Notes: generated from the letters alone by a model not told the origin. A stretch of 11,167 bases of DNA from Chitinophagaceae bacterium (GCA_003455235.1 DMRT01000220.1:1-11167), one strand, 5' to 3'. Positions 1 to 7,761 are shown, counted from the stretch's first letter. Made by a program: numbers and translations.

Positions 1-2192
1 ATGTGCTCCGCAACCGGGAATCAACCCTTGGTTTAACCGCCACCACGTTTGCTTACGGTGATATGGGCGGATCCACTTCCTTCGATACCCGTGCCTCTCA
101 CCAGCGCAAACAAACCAGTATTAACTACGCATCGTCCAACCGCAACTATTCCAACCGTATTATGATCACCCACTCAACCGGGCTCAACAGCAAGGGATGG
201 GCTTTCTCTATCTCCGGCTCACGCCGTTGGGCAGAAGAAGGTTTTACAGATGGTACCTATTACGACGGATGGTCCTTCTTCACCGCGGTTGATAAACGCT
301 TTAACGACCGGCACCTGCTTTCTTTTGCCGCCTTTGGCACACCAACCGAGAACGGACGCCAGGGTGCTTCGGTACAGGAAATGGTAGACCTTGCCGGAAA
401 TAATTTTTACAATCCGTACTGGGGATACCAGAACGGGAAGAAAAGAAACGCAAGCATTGCCCGTTCTTTCCAGCCCATCGGTATTCTTACACACGACTGG
501 AAGATATCGGACAAAACCACGCTGGTAACGGCCGCTTCCGTTACTTATGGCAACAGGAGTGTAACCGGTTTGGACTGGTACAATGCTGCCGACCCACGGC
601 CGGACTATTACCGCTACCTGCCCAGCTACCAGCTGGATCCCTATTATGCCGAACAGGTAAGAAAGGAACTGGCCAGCGATGTGAACAAGCGCCAGATCAA
701 CTGGGACGCTTTGTACACTGCCAACTATAATTCATGGGATGTTGTGCACAACGCATTCGGCATCACCGGAAATGATGTGGCCGGCAAAAGGTCACGCTAT
801 ATACTGGAAGAGCGGGTGGTGAACACACTGAAATACACCTTCAACAGTACCGTGAACAGCACGCTTTCTGAACATGCATCGCTCAGCGCTGGTATCACCT
901 TCCAGTCGCAGCGAAACAATTATTATAAAAAAGTGGAAGACCTGCTGGGTGGTGATTTTTATGTAGACGTGAACCAGTTTGGCGAACGGGATTTTCCCAA
1001 TAACCCCAATGCAGGACAAAATGATCTGAACAGGCCTAACCGCATCCTGGGTGAAGGAGATAAATTCGGGTACAACTACGACCTGAACATCAAACGCGGA
1101 TCTGCCTGGCTGCAGGGCGTTTTCAAATTCCGCAAGATCGATTTCTTTGTGGCCACCGAACATTCCTATACCAGCTTTTACCGGTTTGGCAATGTAAAGT
1201 CGGGCTTGTTCCCCGCCAACTCATACGGCAAATCAGCCACCTATAATTTTTATAACTCCTCCATCAAGGGAGGTATCACGTATAAGATCAACGGGCGTAA
1301 TTACCTTTTTGCAAACGGGTCTTACGGATCAAGGGCACCCTTCTTTGAGAATGCATACATTGCCCCCCGCACCCGCGACTTTGTGCAGGACAACCTGAAA
1401 TCAGAAGAGTTCCTGACCACCGAAGCCGGCTACGTGATGAATGCACCCAAGCTCAAGATCCGGGCAACCGGTTACTTTACCCAGTTCAAAAACCAGCTGG
1501 ATGTGCTTACGTTCTACCACGATGAATTCCGCAACTTTGTAAACTATGCCGTAAGCAATATCGGCCGCATACACATGGGTATTGAATTCGGTGCCGAAGC
1601 AAAAATCTACAAAGGATTAAGCATTAATGCGGCAGCCGCCATCGGCAAATATTATTACAATACCCGCCAGGAAGCAACCGTAACAATCGACAACAGCGCC
1701 GCTGTGGCTTCAAAAGAAACCGTGTACTCCAAAAATTTCTACGTACCCACCCCGCAGCAGGCTTATACCATCGGGCTGGATTACCGCTCGCCGCAGTTCT
1801 GGTTTGTTACAGCCAATTTCAACTTCTTTGATAAGATGTACCTCAGTGTAAACCCGATCCGCCGTACCGAAAATGCCGTGGACGGTGTGCCTGAAGGATC
1901 AGAACTCTGGCACCAGATCATCGACCAGACCGAACTGAAATCGCAATACACCGTAGACGTATTCGGTGGATACTCCTGGCTGATGAACCGGAAATTTCAC
2001 AACCTGAAAAAACGCACCTACCTCGTGTTTAACGTGGGGGTTAATAATATTCTCGATAACCGCAAGATTGTATCCGGCGGTTTCGAACAACTGCGTTTTG
2101 ATTTTGCAGGCAAGAACGTGAATAAATTCCCGGAAAGAAGGTTCTATGCATACGGCATCAACTATTTCGCCAGCATCGGCATCCGGTTTTAA
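1..2192 (+). CDS. TonB-dependent outer-membrane receptor, C-terminal beta-barrel part (5' partial)
   Basis: Outer-membrane active transporter, driven by TonB-ExbBD, that imports a bound ligand. The frame is open from the left edge (first full codon at base 3) to TAA at 2190-2192, giving 729 visible residues. The GTG at base 3 is just an internal codon. What remains is almost entirely a beta-barrel: alternating aromatic and polar strands such as SWAFSIS-type and YYYNTR-type segments, long polar loops, and a last strand ending YFASIGIRF with the terminal Phe typical of proteins assembled by the BAM complex. The plug and any carboxypeptidase-like N-terminal domain lie upstream of the window, so roughly 200 residues are probably missing. 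The strand starting near residue 15 (GDMGGSTSF) resembles the first barrel strands after the plug. The downstream lipoprotein gene follows after 44 bp without a terminator, so the two are probably cotranscribed. The ligand is unknown. Whether it is SusC-type cannot be judged without the N-terminus, and the partner gene is not SusD-like. Confidence 0.92.
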   Translation, partial: VLRNRESTLGLTATTFAYGDMGGSTSFDTRASHQRKQTSINYASSNRNYSNRIMITHSTGLNSKGWAFSISGSRRWAEEGFTDGTYYDGWSFFTAVDKRFNDRHLLSFAAFGTPTENGRQGASVQEMVDLAGNNFYNPYWGYQNGKKRNASIARSFQPIGILTHDWKISDKTTLVTAASVTYGNRSVTGLDWYNAADPRPDYYRYLPSYQLDPYYAEQVRKELASDVNKRQINWDALYTANYNSWDVVHNAFGITGNDVAGKRSRYILEERVVNTLKYTFNSTVNSTLSEHASLSAGITFQSQRNNYYKKVEDLLGGDFYVDVNQFGERDFPNNPNAGQNDLNRPNRILGEGDKFGYNYDLNIKRGSAWLQGVFKFRKIDFFVATEHSYTSFYRFGNVKSGLFPANSYGKSATYNFYNSSIKGGITYKINGRNYLFANGSYGSRAPFFENAYIAPRTRDFVQDNLKSEEFLTTEAGYVMNAPKLKIRATGYFTQFKNQLDVLTFYHDEFRNFVNYAVSNIGRIHMGIEFGAEAKIYKGLSINAAAAIGKYYYNTRQEATVTIDNSAAVASKETVYSKNFYVPTPQQAYTIGLDYRSPQFWFVTANFNFFDKMYLSVNPIRRTENAVDGVPEGSELWHQIIDQTELKSQYTVDVFGGYSWLMNRKFHNLKKRTYLVFNVGVNNILDNRKIVSGGFEQLRFDFAGKNVNKFPERRFYAYGINYFASIGIRF

Positions 2193-2236
2193 TGAAAACA
2201 ACATCCACTACTATATAACTCTTTAAAAAATACATT

Positions 2237-3592
2237 ATGAACAAGATCTTCAAAACACTGATGGCGGTTATCACGATTGCATCCATCGGCCTGTTAAACG
2301 GCTGTAAGAAAAGTTTCGACAACCCGCCCGGTGCGGCTGATCCGGCCATTGTTGCCAACACCTCCATCAAGGCATTGAAAGCATTGCATACCACTTCCGG
2401 CGCTTACGATATCATCACCAGCGATATCATTATCTCCGGTGTGGTGGTTGCCGATGATAAAAGCGGTAACCTGTACAAACAACTGTATATTCAGGATGCC
2501 ACCGGCGGTATCCAGGTATTGCTGGACGCCAACAGCCTCTACGGCACGTATCCCGTGGGCCGCAGGATCTTCATCAAGTGTAAAGATCTTTGCATCAGTG
2601 ATTACAACGGACTGATTGCCCTGGGTGTAAAAGCCACTGTGGCCGGTCTTCCTTCACAGGAAGGAATTCCTTCCAACCTGATCAGCCAGTACGTGATCGG
2701 TGGTTCCATCAACAACCCGGTTACCCCCATCGTGGTTAACCAGAACCAACTGGGCACCAATATGCAGGACCAGTACCTGGGTTCATTGATCCAGCTGGAT
2801 GGCTATGAATTCAGCGATCCCAATGCCAGCTTCTCCGATACCTCTGCTTACAAGAGTACGGTGAACCTGGATATCAAGAACTGCGCCGGTCAAACCATCA
2901 TCATCCGCACCAGCGCCTATGCAAATTTTGCAGCCCGCAAAGTTCCCTCCGGAAACGGAAGCGTAGTAGCCATCTATACTACGTTCGGTACCACCAAGCA
3001 GCTCATCATCCGCAATGCAGAAGACGTGATGTTTACCGGCGGCCGTTGTAACCTGTTTGAAGAATATTTTAATTCACTGACCACCGGCGATAACAACCTC
3101 GACTTTGCTTTTCCCGGCTGGAAGAACATTGCGCCCAATGCAACAGCGCTTTATAAAAATGCCGTTTTCGGAACATCCGGAAAATGTGCGAAGGTTACTG
3201 CCTTTGGAACCGGTTTAAATGCTGACACGGCCTGGATGATCACACCTGCGATTGCATTACCGGCTTCCACCACACCGCAGCTGCAGTTCAGCACGGCTTA
3301 CCAGTTTGCCACGGGCCCAACCACCATTCATGCCTTTGTATCCACCAATTACAATGGCGGCAATGATCCCAACACGGCTACGTGGACACAGGTAAGTACC
3401 AATGCCATGATCCCCGGTAATACAGCAACCAATAACTCCAGCACCTACAGCTCATTTGCCAATACCGGCAACATCAGCCTGGGCGCTTATGCCGGTCAAA
3501 CCGTGCGCATCGCATTTAAATACACCGGAAGTGTTTCGGGTGGAAGAACCACCAATTTTGAAGTGGACGATATTCGTGTAACCAGGCAATAA
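2237..3592 (+). CDS. Lipoprotein with DUF5689-like region and choice-of-anchor J domain
   Basis: Predicted exported lipoprotein of 451 residues, function unknown. Residues 1-22 form a lipoprotein signal peptide with lipobox LLNGC, making Cys23 the lipidated residue, followed by KKSFDNPP. Residues ~36-265 resemble the Bacteroidota DUF5689 family, which contains an OB-fold-like beta-barrel: SDIIISGVVVADDKSGNLY, then LYIQDATGGIQVLLD, then a GRRIFIKCKDL strand. Residues ~272-449 look like a choice-of-anchor J (MAM/jellyroll-like) domain, from FEEYFNSL through FPGWKNI and DTAWMITPAI to the closing strand FEVDDIRVT. Such domains often bind glycans or mediate surface attachment. The gene begins 44 bp after the TonB-dependent receptor, so it may be that receptor's surface partner, in the position SusD holds in Sus systems, although it does not look like SusD. 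ATG 2237 is chosen because it gives a complete signal peptide. Family assignment is by recognition of motifs, not by a search. Leaflet orientation (periplasmic or surface) is not resolved. Confidence 0.85.
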   Translation: MNKIFKTLMAVITIASIGLLNGCKKSFDNPPGAADPAIVANTSIKALKALHTTSGAYDIITSDIIISGVVVADDKSGNLYKQLYIQDATGGIQVLLDANSLYGTYPVGRRIFIKCKDLCISDYNGLIALGVKATVAGLPSQEGIPSNLISQYVIGGSINNPVTPIVVNQNQLGTNMQDQYLGSLIQLDGYEFSDPNASFSDTSAYKSTVNLDIKNCAGQTIIIRTSAYANFAARKVPSGNGSVVAIYTTFGTTKQLIIRNAEDVMFTGGRCNLFEEYFNSLTTGDNNLDFAFPGWKNIAPNATALYKNAVFGTSGKCAKVTAFGTGLNADTAWMITPAIALPASTTPQLQFSTAYQFATGPTTIHAFVSTNYNGGNDPNTATWTQVSTNAMIPGNTATNNSSTYSSFANTGNISLGAYAGQTVRIAFKYTGSVSGGRTTNFEVDDIRVTRQ

Positions 3593-3603
3593 GCATAGAA
3601 ATC

Positions 3604-3636
3604 GTAAGAGCCATAATGGATAATTATGGCTCTTAC
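3604..3636 (+). terminator. Perfect 14-bp hairpin between the lipoprotein and the repeat-protein gene
   Basis: GTAAGAGCCATAAT (3604-3617) is an exact inverted repeat of ATTATGGCTCTTAC (3623-3636), with a 5-nt loop GGATA. It begins 12 bp after the lipoprotein stop codon. Only TTT follows the stem before a G, so it lacks a long U-tract. It may be a weak terminator, a partial-readthrough attenuator or a 3'-end-protecting stem-loop. An imperfect -7-like box (TTACTTTG, 3633-3640) overlaps its right arm, so a promoter for the next gene could sit here, but no -33 element with proper spacing is visible. Confidence 0.6.
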
Positions 3637-3675
3637 TTTGAAGAACGGGATTTAATACAACGACAAATTTTCTTT

Positions 3676-6600
3676 ATGAAAAAACTATTTACGATTCTTT
3701 TACTTGCGACTGCCGCCTTCCGTGCCGATGCACAGGTGGTGATCAGCCAGGTATATGGCGGAGGTGGAAATGCGGGGGCAACATACACCAATGACTTTAT
3801 TGAACTCTTTAACCGCGGCGCAGCACCGGTAAGCCTGAACGGCTGGTCTGTTCAGTACAACAGTGCCACCGGCACCGGCGCCTGGCAGGTAACCAATCTT
3901 ACCAATGTAACCTTGCAGCCCGGCCAATATTATCTTGTACAGGAAGCAATCGGGGCAGGGGGAACCACACCGCTGCCAACACCCGATGCAACCGGAGCAA
4001 TTGCCATGAGTGCCACGGCAGGTAAAGTGGCGCTGGTGAACAATACCACCGCCCTCACCGGATGCCCGGCATCAGGAACCTACGTTGACTTGGTTGGTTT
4101 TGGCGCCACTGCCAATTGTTTTGAAGGAACAGGACCCTCACCGGCACCCAGCAATACCAATGCAATACTGCGTGCAGCCAATGGATGTACGGATACCGAC
4201 CAGAATGCCACTGATTTTACAGCGGCTGCACCCACACCACGCAATACCGCTTCGCCCCTGAGCCCGTGCGGACCACCGGTACCCACTTTAAGCGCTTCTG
4301 CACTTACCTCCTTTGGTAATGTTTGTATCAATACCACTGCAGGACCCAACTCATTTACCATTACCGGTACCATACTTACCAGTGCCGATGTTACCGTTGC
4401 CGCTTTAAACGGCTTCACGTATTCAACCACATCGGGCGGAACGTATACAGCCACATTAACCATACCTCAACCAGGAGGATCTTTCTCCCAGCAAATATTT
4501 GTACGGTTCAATCCATTACTCGTTCAGTCATACAATGGAAATATTGTTGTAGGCGGAGGCGGAGCAACATCGATTAATGTTGCGGCGGTGGGCTCGGGCA
4601 TCAACCCGGCGCCTGTTGTAACCACCGGTGTTGCAAGCGGTGTTACTTCCAATTCAGCCACACTGGCCGGAACAGCCACCAGCGCCTGTGCAGCCATCAC
4701 CGCATATGGTATTGAGTACAGCACCACCAATGGTTTCCCCAACGGAACCGGTACACAGGTGGCTTCTACTAATATTGCCGGCGGTAACTTTACCAGTAAT
4801 GTAACGGGACTGGCAGCCAGCACGGTTTATTATTATAAAGCCTATGCCACCAATGCGGTGGGCACCACATACGGTACACAGCAAACATTCACCACGGCAG
4901 CGCCTTCTTCGGTTTTATCTGCATCGGCGCTGACTGCATTCGGTAATGTTTGTATCAACACCACGGCAGGCCCTAATTCATTCACCATTACCGGTACTGC
5001 CCTGTCTAATGCCAACGTAACGGTGGCGGCATTAACCGGATTCAGTTATGCTACTGCGGCCGGCGGACCTTACACAGCTTCATTAAGCCTTGCTCAACCA
5101 GGTGGCGCTTATTCGCAGCAGGTATTTGTTCAGTTCAACCCAACCCTTGTTCAGTCGTACAACGGCAATATCGTTGTTGGCGGAGGCGGTGCAGCATCCA
5201 TCAATGTGGCTGCAGCCGGTTCGGGTGTGAACTCGGCTCCATCACTTACCACCGGTGCAGCCAGTGCCATCACCACCAACTCGGCTACCTGCGACGGAAC
5301 GATCACCTCGGTTGGTTGTTCTGCCGTAACAGCTTATGGTATTGAGTACAGCCTCACCAACGGTTTCCCCAACGGAACCGGAACCGCAGTGGCTTCCACT
5401 AACCTTGCCGGCGGAAACTTCTCTTCCAACCTCACCGGCCTGGCACCAAACACCACATATTATTATCATGCCTATGCCACCAATGGCGGCGGAACAGGCT
5501 ATGGTGCACAACAGAGTTTCATCACGCAGGCATTAACACCTACGATCAATGCAACCGCACTGACTGCATTCGGTAATGTTTGTATTAATACCACAGCCGG
5601 TCCGAATACATTTACCATTAACGGTTCGGCGCTTACCAATGCAAACGTTACCGTTGGACCATTGGCCGGATTCAGTTTTGCCACGGCAGCCGGCGGACCC
5701 TATACCGCATCACTCAGTCTTGCGCAACCGGGTGGAACCTTCACACAAACCATTTATGTGAATTTTAACCCCACAGCCGTTCAATCCTACAATGGAAATA
5801 TTGCTGTTGGCGGCGGTGGTGCAACCACCGTAAACGTGGCAGCATCGGGCGCCGGTGTAAATACCGCACCTTCGGTTACCAGTGGTGCAGCCAGTGCCAT
5901 CACGGCTGTTTCAGCCACCGTTGCCGGAAGCATTCCAGCAACCGGGTGTACAGCCATCACGGCTTATGGTATTGAATACAGCCTCACCAATGGTTTCCCC
6001 AACGGAACCGGAACAGCGGTGGCATCCACTAACCTGGCGGGAGGTAATTTCTCTTCTAATCTGGCCGGTTTAACACCATCCACAGTATATTATTATCACG
6101 CCTATGCAACCAATGCAGCGGGAACCAGCTATGGGGCCCAGGGTACATTCACCACGGCAACGCCTGGTTTATCCGCCTCTGCATTGACTGCATTCGGTAA
6201 TATCTGCCTGAACGTGGTTGCAGGACCGAATTCATTTACCATCACCGGTACCAATCTCACCAATGTGAATGTGAATGTTGGTCCGCTTGCCGGGTTCAGC
6301 TTCTCCACCACATCGGGCGGAACCTATACCGCATCACTGGTTATAACACAGCCGGGCGGTGCTTATTCACAACAGGTATTTGTTCGCTTTACGCCAACCG
6401 CTGTTCAATCATACAATGGAAATATTCCGGTAAACGGCGGTGGTGCAACCACCGTAAACGTGGCAGCATCGGGCGCCGGTATCAACACGGCTCCTTCTGT
6501 AACCAGCGGAGCAGCAAGCGCCATCACGCAAATAAGCGCCACCGTGGCGGGAACCATTCCTGCAACCGGATGTACGGCGGTAACCGCTTATGGTATTGAG

Positions 6601-7674
6601 TACAGCCTCACCAACGGTTTCCCCAACGGAACCGGAACGGCGGTTGCATCCACTAACCTGGCGGGCGTTAACTTCTCTTCTGCACTGGCAGGATTGACGC
6701 CGAGCACCACCTATTACTATCATGCCTATGCCACCAATGGCGGAGGCACCAGCTATGGAGCACAGGGTACGTTCACCACATCGGCACCGGTGCTCACTGC
6801 AACACCGCTTACCGCATTCGGGGCTAATTGTATCAATACAACCGTTGGTCCGAATTCATTTACGATCACCAGCAATGCGGTGCTGGTGGCAAACATCAAT
6901 GTTGGTCCGCTCAGCGGTTATGCATTTGCCACGGCAGCTGCCGGACCCTTTGCCGCTTCATTAAGCCTGGTGCATGCAGCCGGTCCGTATAACCAAACCA
7001 TTTATGTTCAGTTTACACCAACAGCGGTGCAATCATATAACGGGAATATCCCGGTAAGCGGCGGCGGCGCAGCAACCATTAACGTAGCTGCCAGCGGAAG
7101 CGGTATCAATACAGCTGCTACCGTAAACACCGGCAATGCCAGTGTGCTTACCGCCAATAATGTTACCCTCGATGGAAGCGTAACCAGCATCGGTTGTTCT
7201 GCTGTATCGGCATATGGCATTGAGTACAGCAGCATCAGCGGACTGGCAAATGGCCAGGGAACTAAGGCCGCAGCCTCTAACCTGGCGGGCGGAACCTTCT
7301 CCACCACTTTAACCGGCTTGGTACAGGGCGCCACCTATTATTACAGGGCATACGCTACCAACAACGGCGGCACCAGCTATGGTACGGAAAAATCATTCAC
7401 CATGAAGAGCATACCGGATGGTTTTGTACTGTACAATGTGCCTGTTAAACGCGGTGGAAGTCTGCACTATACCTACAAGGGCATCAAGCCGGGCCATTAC
7501 GAAGTACAAATCATCAACAGCATTGGCCAGCTGGTGTTCCAGCACGAGATCATTACGCAGGTGAATTTTATTGATGACACATTCACCCTGCCATCGAATA
7601 TACCAACGGGACCTTACAGTATCCGGATTGCCAGTCCTGATTTCAGGACTTCAAAACGGTTCATGATCTGGTAA
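3676..7674 (+). CDS. T9SS-secreted lamin-tail-domain protein with five Ig-like/FnIII-like repeats
   Basis: Large secreted or surface-anchored protein, 1332 residues. Residues 1-19 are a Sec signal peptide (MKKLFTILLL..., AxA cleavage motif ADA before Gln20). Residues ~21-165 are a lamin-tail domain: VVISQVYGGGGNAG, NDFIELFNRG, then DLVGFG. Five tandem units start at residues 205, 414, 624, 832 and 1040. Each has an Ig-like module (FGNVCINTTAGPNSFTITG ... NPT..QSYNGNI ... VAA.GSG) and a fibronectin-III-like module (ITAYGIEYS ... GL.P.T.YYY.AYATN ... GT.YG.Q.TF). Residues ~1246-1332 form a T9SS type A C-terminal sorting domain ending SKRFMIW, so export across the outer membrane by the type IX system is expected. 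An in-frame ATG at 3616 is rejected as the start: it lies inside the 3604-3636 hairpin and would bury the signal peptide. LTD domains occur in ExeM/NucH-type extracellular nucleases, but no nuclease domain is present, so adhesion or scaffolding is more likely (inference). Confidence 0.92.
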   Translation: MKKLFTILLLATAAFRADAQVVISQVYGGGGNAGATYTNDFIELFNRGAAPVSLNGWSVQYNSATGTGAWQVTNLTNVTLQPGQYYLVQEAIGAGGTTPLPTPDATGAIAMSATAGKVALVNNTTALTGCPASGTYVDLVGFGATANCFEGTGPSPAPSNTNAILRAANGCTDTDQNATDFTAAAPTPRNTASPLSPCGPPVPTLSASALTSFGNVCINTTAGPNSFTITGTILTSADVTVAALNGFTYSTTSGGTYTATLTIPQPGGSFSQQIFVRFNPLLVQSYNGNIVVGGGGATSINVAAVGSGINPAPVVTTGVASGVTSNSATLAGTATSACAAITAYGIEYSTTNGFPNGTGTQVASTNIAGGNFTSNVTGLAASTVYYYKAYATNAVGTTYGTQQTFTTAAPSSVLSASALTAFGNVCINTTAGPNSFTITGTALSNANVTVAALTGFSYATAAGGPYTASLSLAQPGGAYSQQVFVQFNPTLVQSYNGNIVVGGGGAASINVAAAGSGVNSAPSLTTGAASAITTNSATCDGTITSVGCSAVTAYGIEYSLTNGFPNGTGTAVASTNLAGGNFSSNLTGLAPNTTYYYHAYATNGGGTGYGAQQSFITQALTPTINATALTAFGNVCINTTAGPNTFTINGSALTNANVTVGPLAGFSFATAAGGPYTASLSLAQPGGTFTQTIYVNFNPTAVQSYNGNIAVGGGGATTVNVAASGAGVNTAPSVTSGAASAITAVSATVAGSIPATGCTAITAYGIEYSLTNGFPNGTGTAVASTNLAGGNFSSNLAGLTPSTVYYYHAYATNAAGTSYGAQGTFTTATPGLSASALTAFGNICLNVVAGPNSFTITGTNLTNVNVNVGPLAGFSFSTTSGGTYTASLVITQPGGAYSQQVFVRFTPTAVQSYNGNIPVNGGGATTVNVAASGAGINTAPSVTSGAASAITQISATVAGTIPATGCTAVTAYGIEYSLTNGFPNGTGTAVASTNLAGVNFSSALAGLTPSTTYYYHAYATNGGGTSYGAQGTFTTSAPVLTATPLTAFGANCINTTVGPNSFTITSNAVLVANINVGPLSGYAFATAAAGPFAASLSLVHAAGPYNQTIYVQFTPTAVQSYNGNIPVSGGGAATINVAASGSGINTAATVNTGNASVLTANNVTLDGSVTSIGCSAVSAYGIEYSSISGLANGQGTKAAASNLAGGTFSTTLTGLVQGATYYYRAYATNNGGTSYGTEKSFTMKSIPDGFVLYNVPVKRGGSLHYTYKGIKPGHYEVQIINSIGQLVFQHEIITQVNFIDDTFTLPSNIPTGPYSIRIASPDFRTSKRFMIW
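4288..4914 (+). repeat. Composite repeat unit 1 (residues 205-413)
   Basis: First of five in-frame units, 209 codons. The Ig-like module spans ~205-309 and the FnIII-like module ~310-413. The conserved cysteines are Cys217 (FGNVC) and Cys338 (SACAAIT). It is more diverged than units 2-4: TATSACAAI replaces the usual GC.A(V/I)TAY approach, and YYYKAY carries Lys388 where the next three units have His. Confidence 0.9.
4915..5544 (+). repeat. Composite repeat unit 2 (residues 414-623)
   Basis: 210 codons. It carries Cys426 and Cys548 in the conserved positions plus an extra Cys539. It has no Lys or Arg, and its only acidic residues are Asp540 and Glu557. It shares an identical 53-bp DNA block (5332-5384) with unit 4 (6586-6638). 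Confidence 0.9.
5545..6168 (+). repeat. Composite repeat unit 3 (residues 624-831)
   Basis: 208 codons with Cys636 and Cys758. Glu767 is the only Asp, Glu, Lys or Arg in the unit. Bases 5811-5856 are identical to 6435-6480 in unit 4, an offset of exactly one 624-bp period. Confidence 0.9.
6169..6792 (+). repeat. Composite repeat unit 4 (residues 832-1039)
   Basis: 208 codons with Cys844 and Cys966. The N-terminal strand differs slightly from its neighbours (FGNICLNVVAGP). Arg904 is the first basic residue since Lys388. DNA blocks identical to units 2 and 3 point to recent duplication or gene conversion. Confidence 0.9.
6793..7404 (+). repeat. Composite repeat unit 5 (residues 1040-~1243), the most diverged
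   Basis: About 204 codons. Cys1052 and Cys1174 are kept, but the unit drifts from the others: FGANCINTTVGP, LVHAAGPYNQTI in place of LAQPGG, and an FnIII module reading SSISGLANGQGTKAAASNLAG with YYYRAY and TEKSF. It leads directly into the T9SS sorting domain with almost no linker. Confidence 0.87.
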
Positions 7675-7692
7675 TTCAGTTAAAGATCATTT

Positions 7693-7727
7693 AATAAAGA
7701 GGCTCCATCAGGGGCCTCTTTATTTTT
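7693..7727 (+). terminator. Intrinsic terminator after the repeat-protein gene
   Basis: AATAAAGAGGCTCC (7693-7706) pairs with GGGGCCTCTTTATT (7711-7724). The stem is 14 bp with a single G-U wobble and a 4-nt ATCA loop. TTT follows directly, so the RNA ends in UUAUUUUU. It starts 18 bp after the stop codon. The A-rich left arm could also make it work in reverse, but no gene on the other strand ends here. Confidence 0.9.
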
Positions 7728-7742
7728 GTTGAAGCGGTAGCG

Positions 7743-7750
7743 TACATTTG
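7743..7750 (+). promoter_or_regulatory. Bacteroidota -7 promoter element (TACATTTG) for the small lipoprotein
   Basis: TACATTTG matches the Bacteroidota primary-sigma -7 consensus TAnnTTTG exactly. It ends 11 nt before the ATG at 7762, implying a 5' UTR of only about 7-8 nt. A TTTA at 7719-7722 sits 20 bp upstream where the -33 TTTG element is expected, inside the right arm of the preceding terminator, so the -33 match is only partial. Confidence 0.6.
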
Positions 7751-7761
7751 GAATACTCTCA

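Noticed and set aside
1..36. ATG at base 1 as a gene start
   Set aside because: That frame meets a TAA at 34-36; the receptor frame (from base 3) is open across the left edge.
2193..2236. Promoter or terminator between the receptor and lipoprotein genes
   Set aside because: The 44-bp A/T-rich gap has no stem-loop and no TAnnTTTG match, so cotranscription is simpler.
3616..3675. In-frame upstream ATG adding 20 residues to the repeat protein
   Set aside because: It lies within the 14-bp hairpin and would place MDNYGSYFEERD... before a clear signal peptide; ATG 3676 gives a normal Sec signal.
4080..7334. Many antisense and alternate-frame open reading frames across the repeat gene
   Set aside because: They recur with the ~624-bp period and are by-products of the Ala/Gly/Thr-rich repetitive coding sequence. 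None has a plausible start, signal or family motif.
4288..7404. Periodic repeats as a CRISPR array or satellite
   Set aside because: The period is ~624 bp, always a multiple of three, within one continuous coding frame with protein-level conservation.
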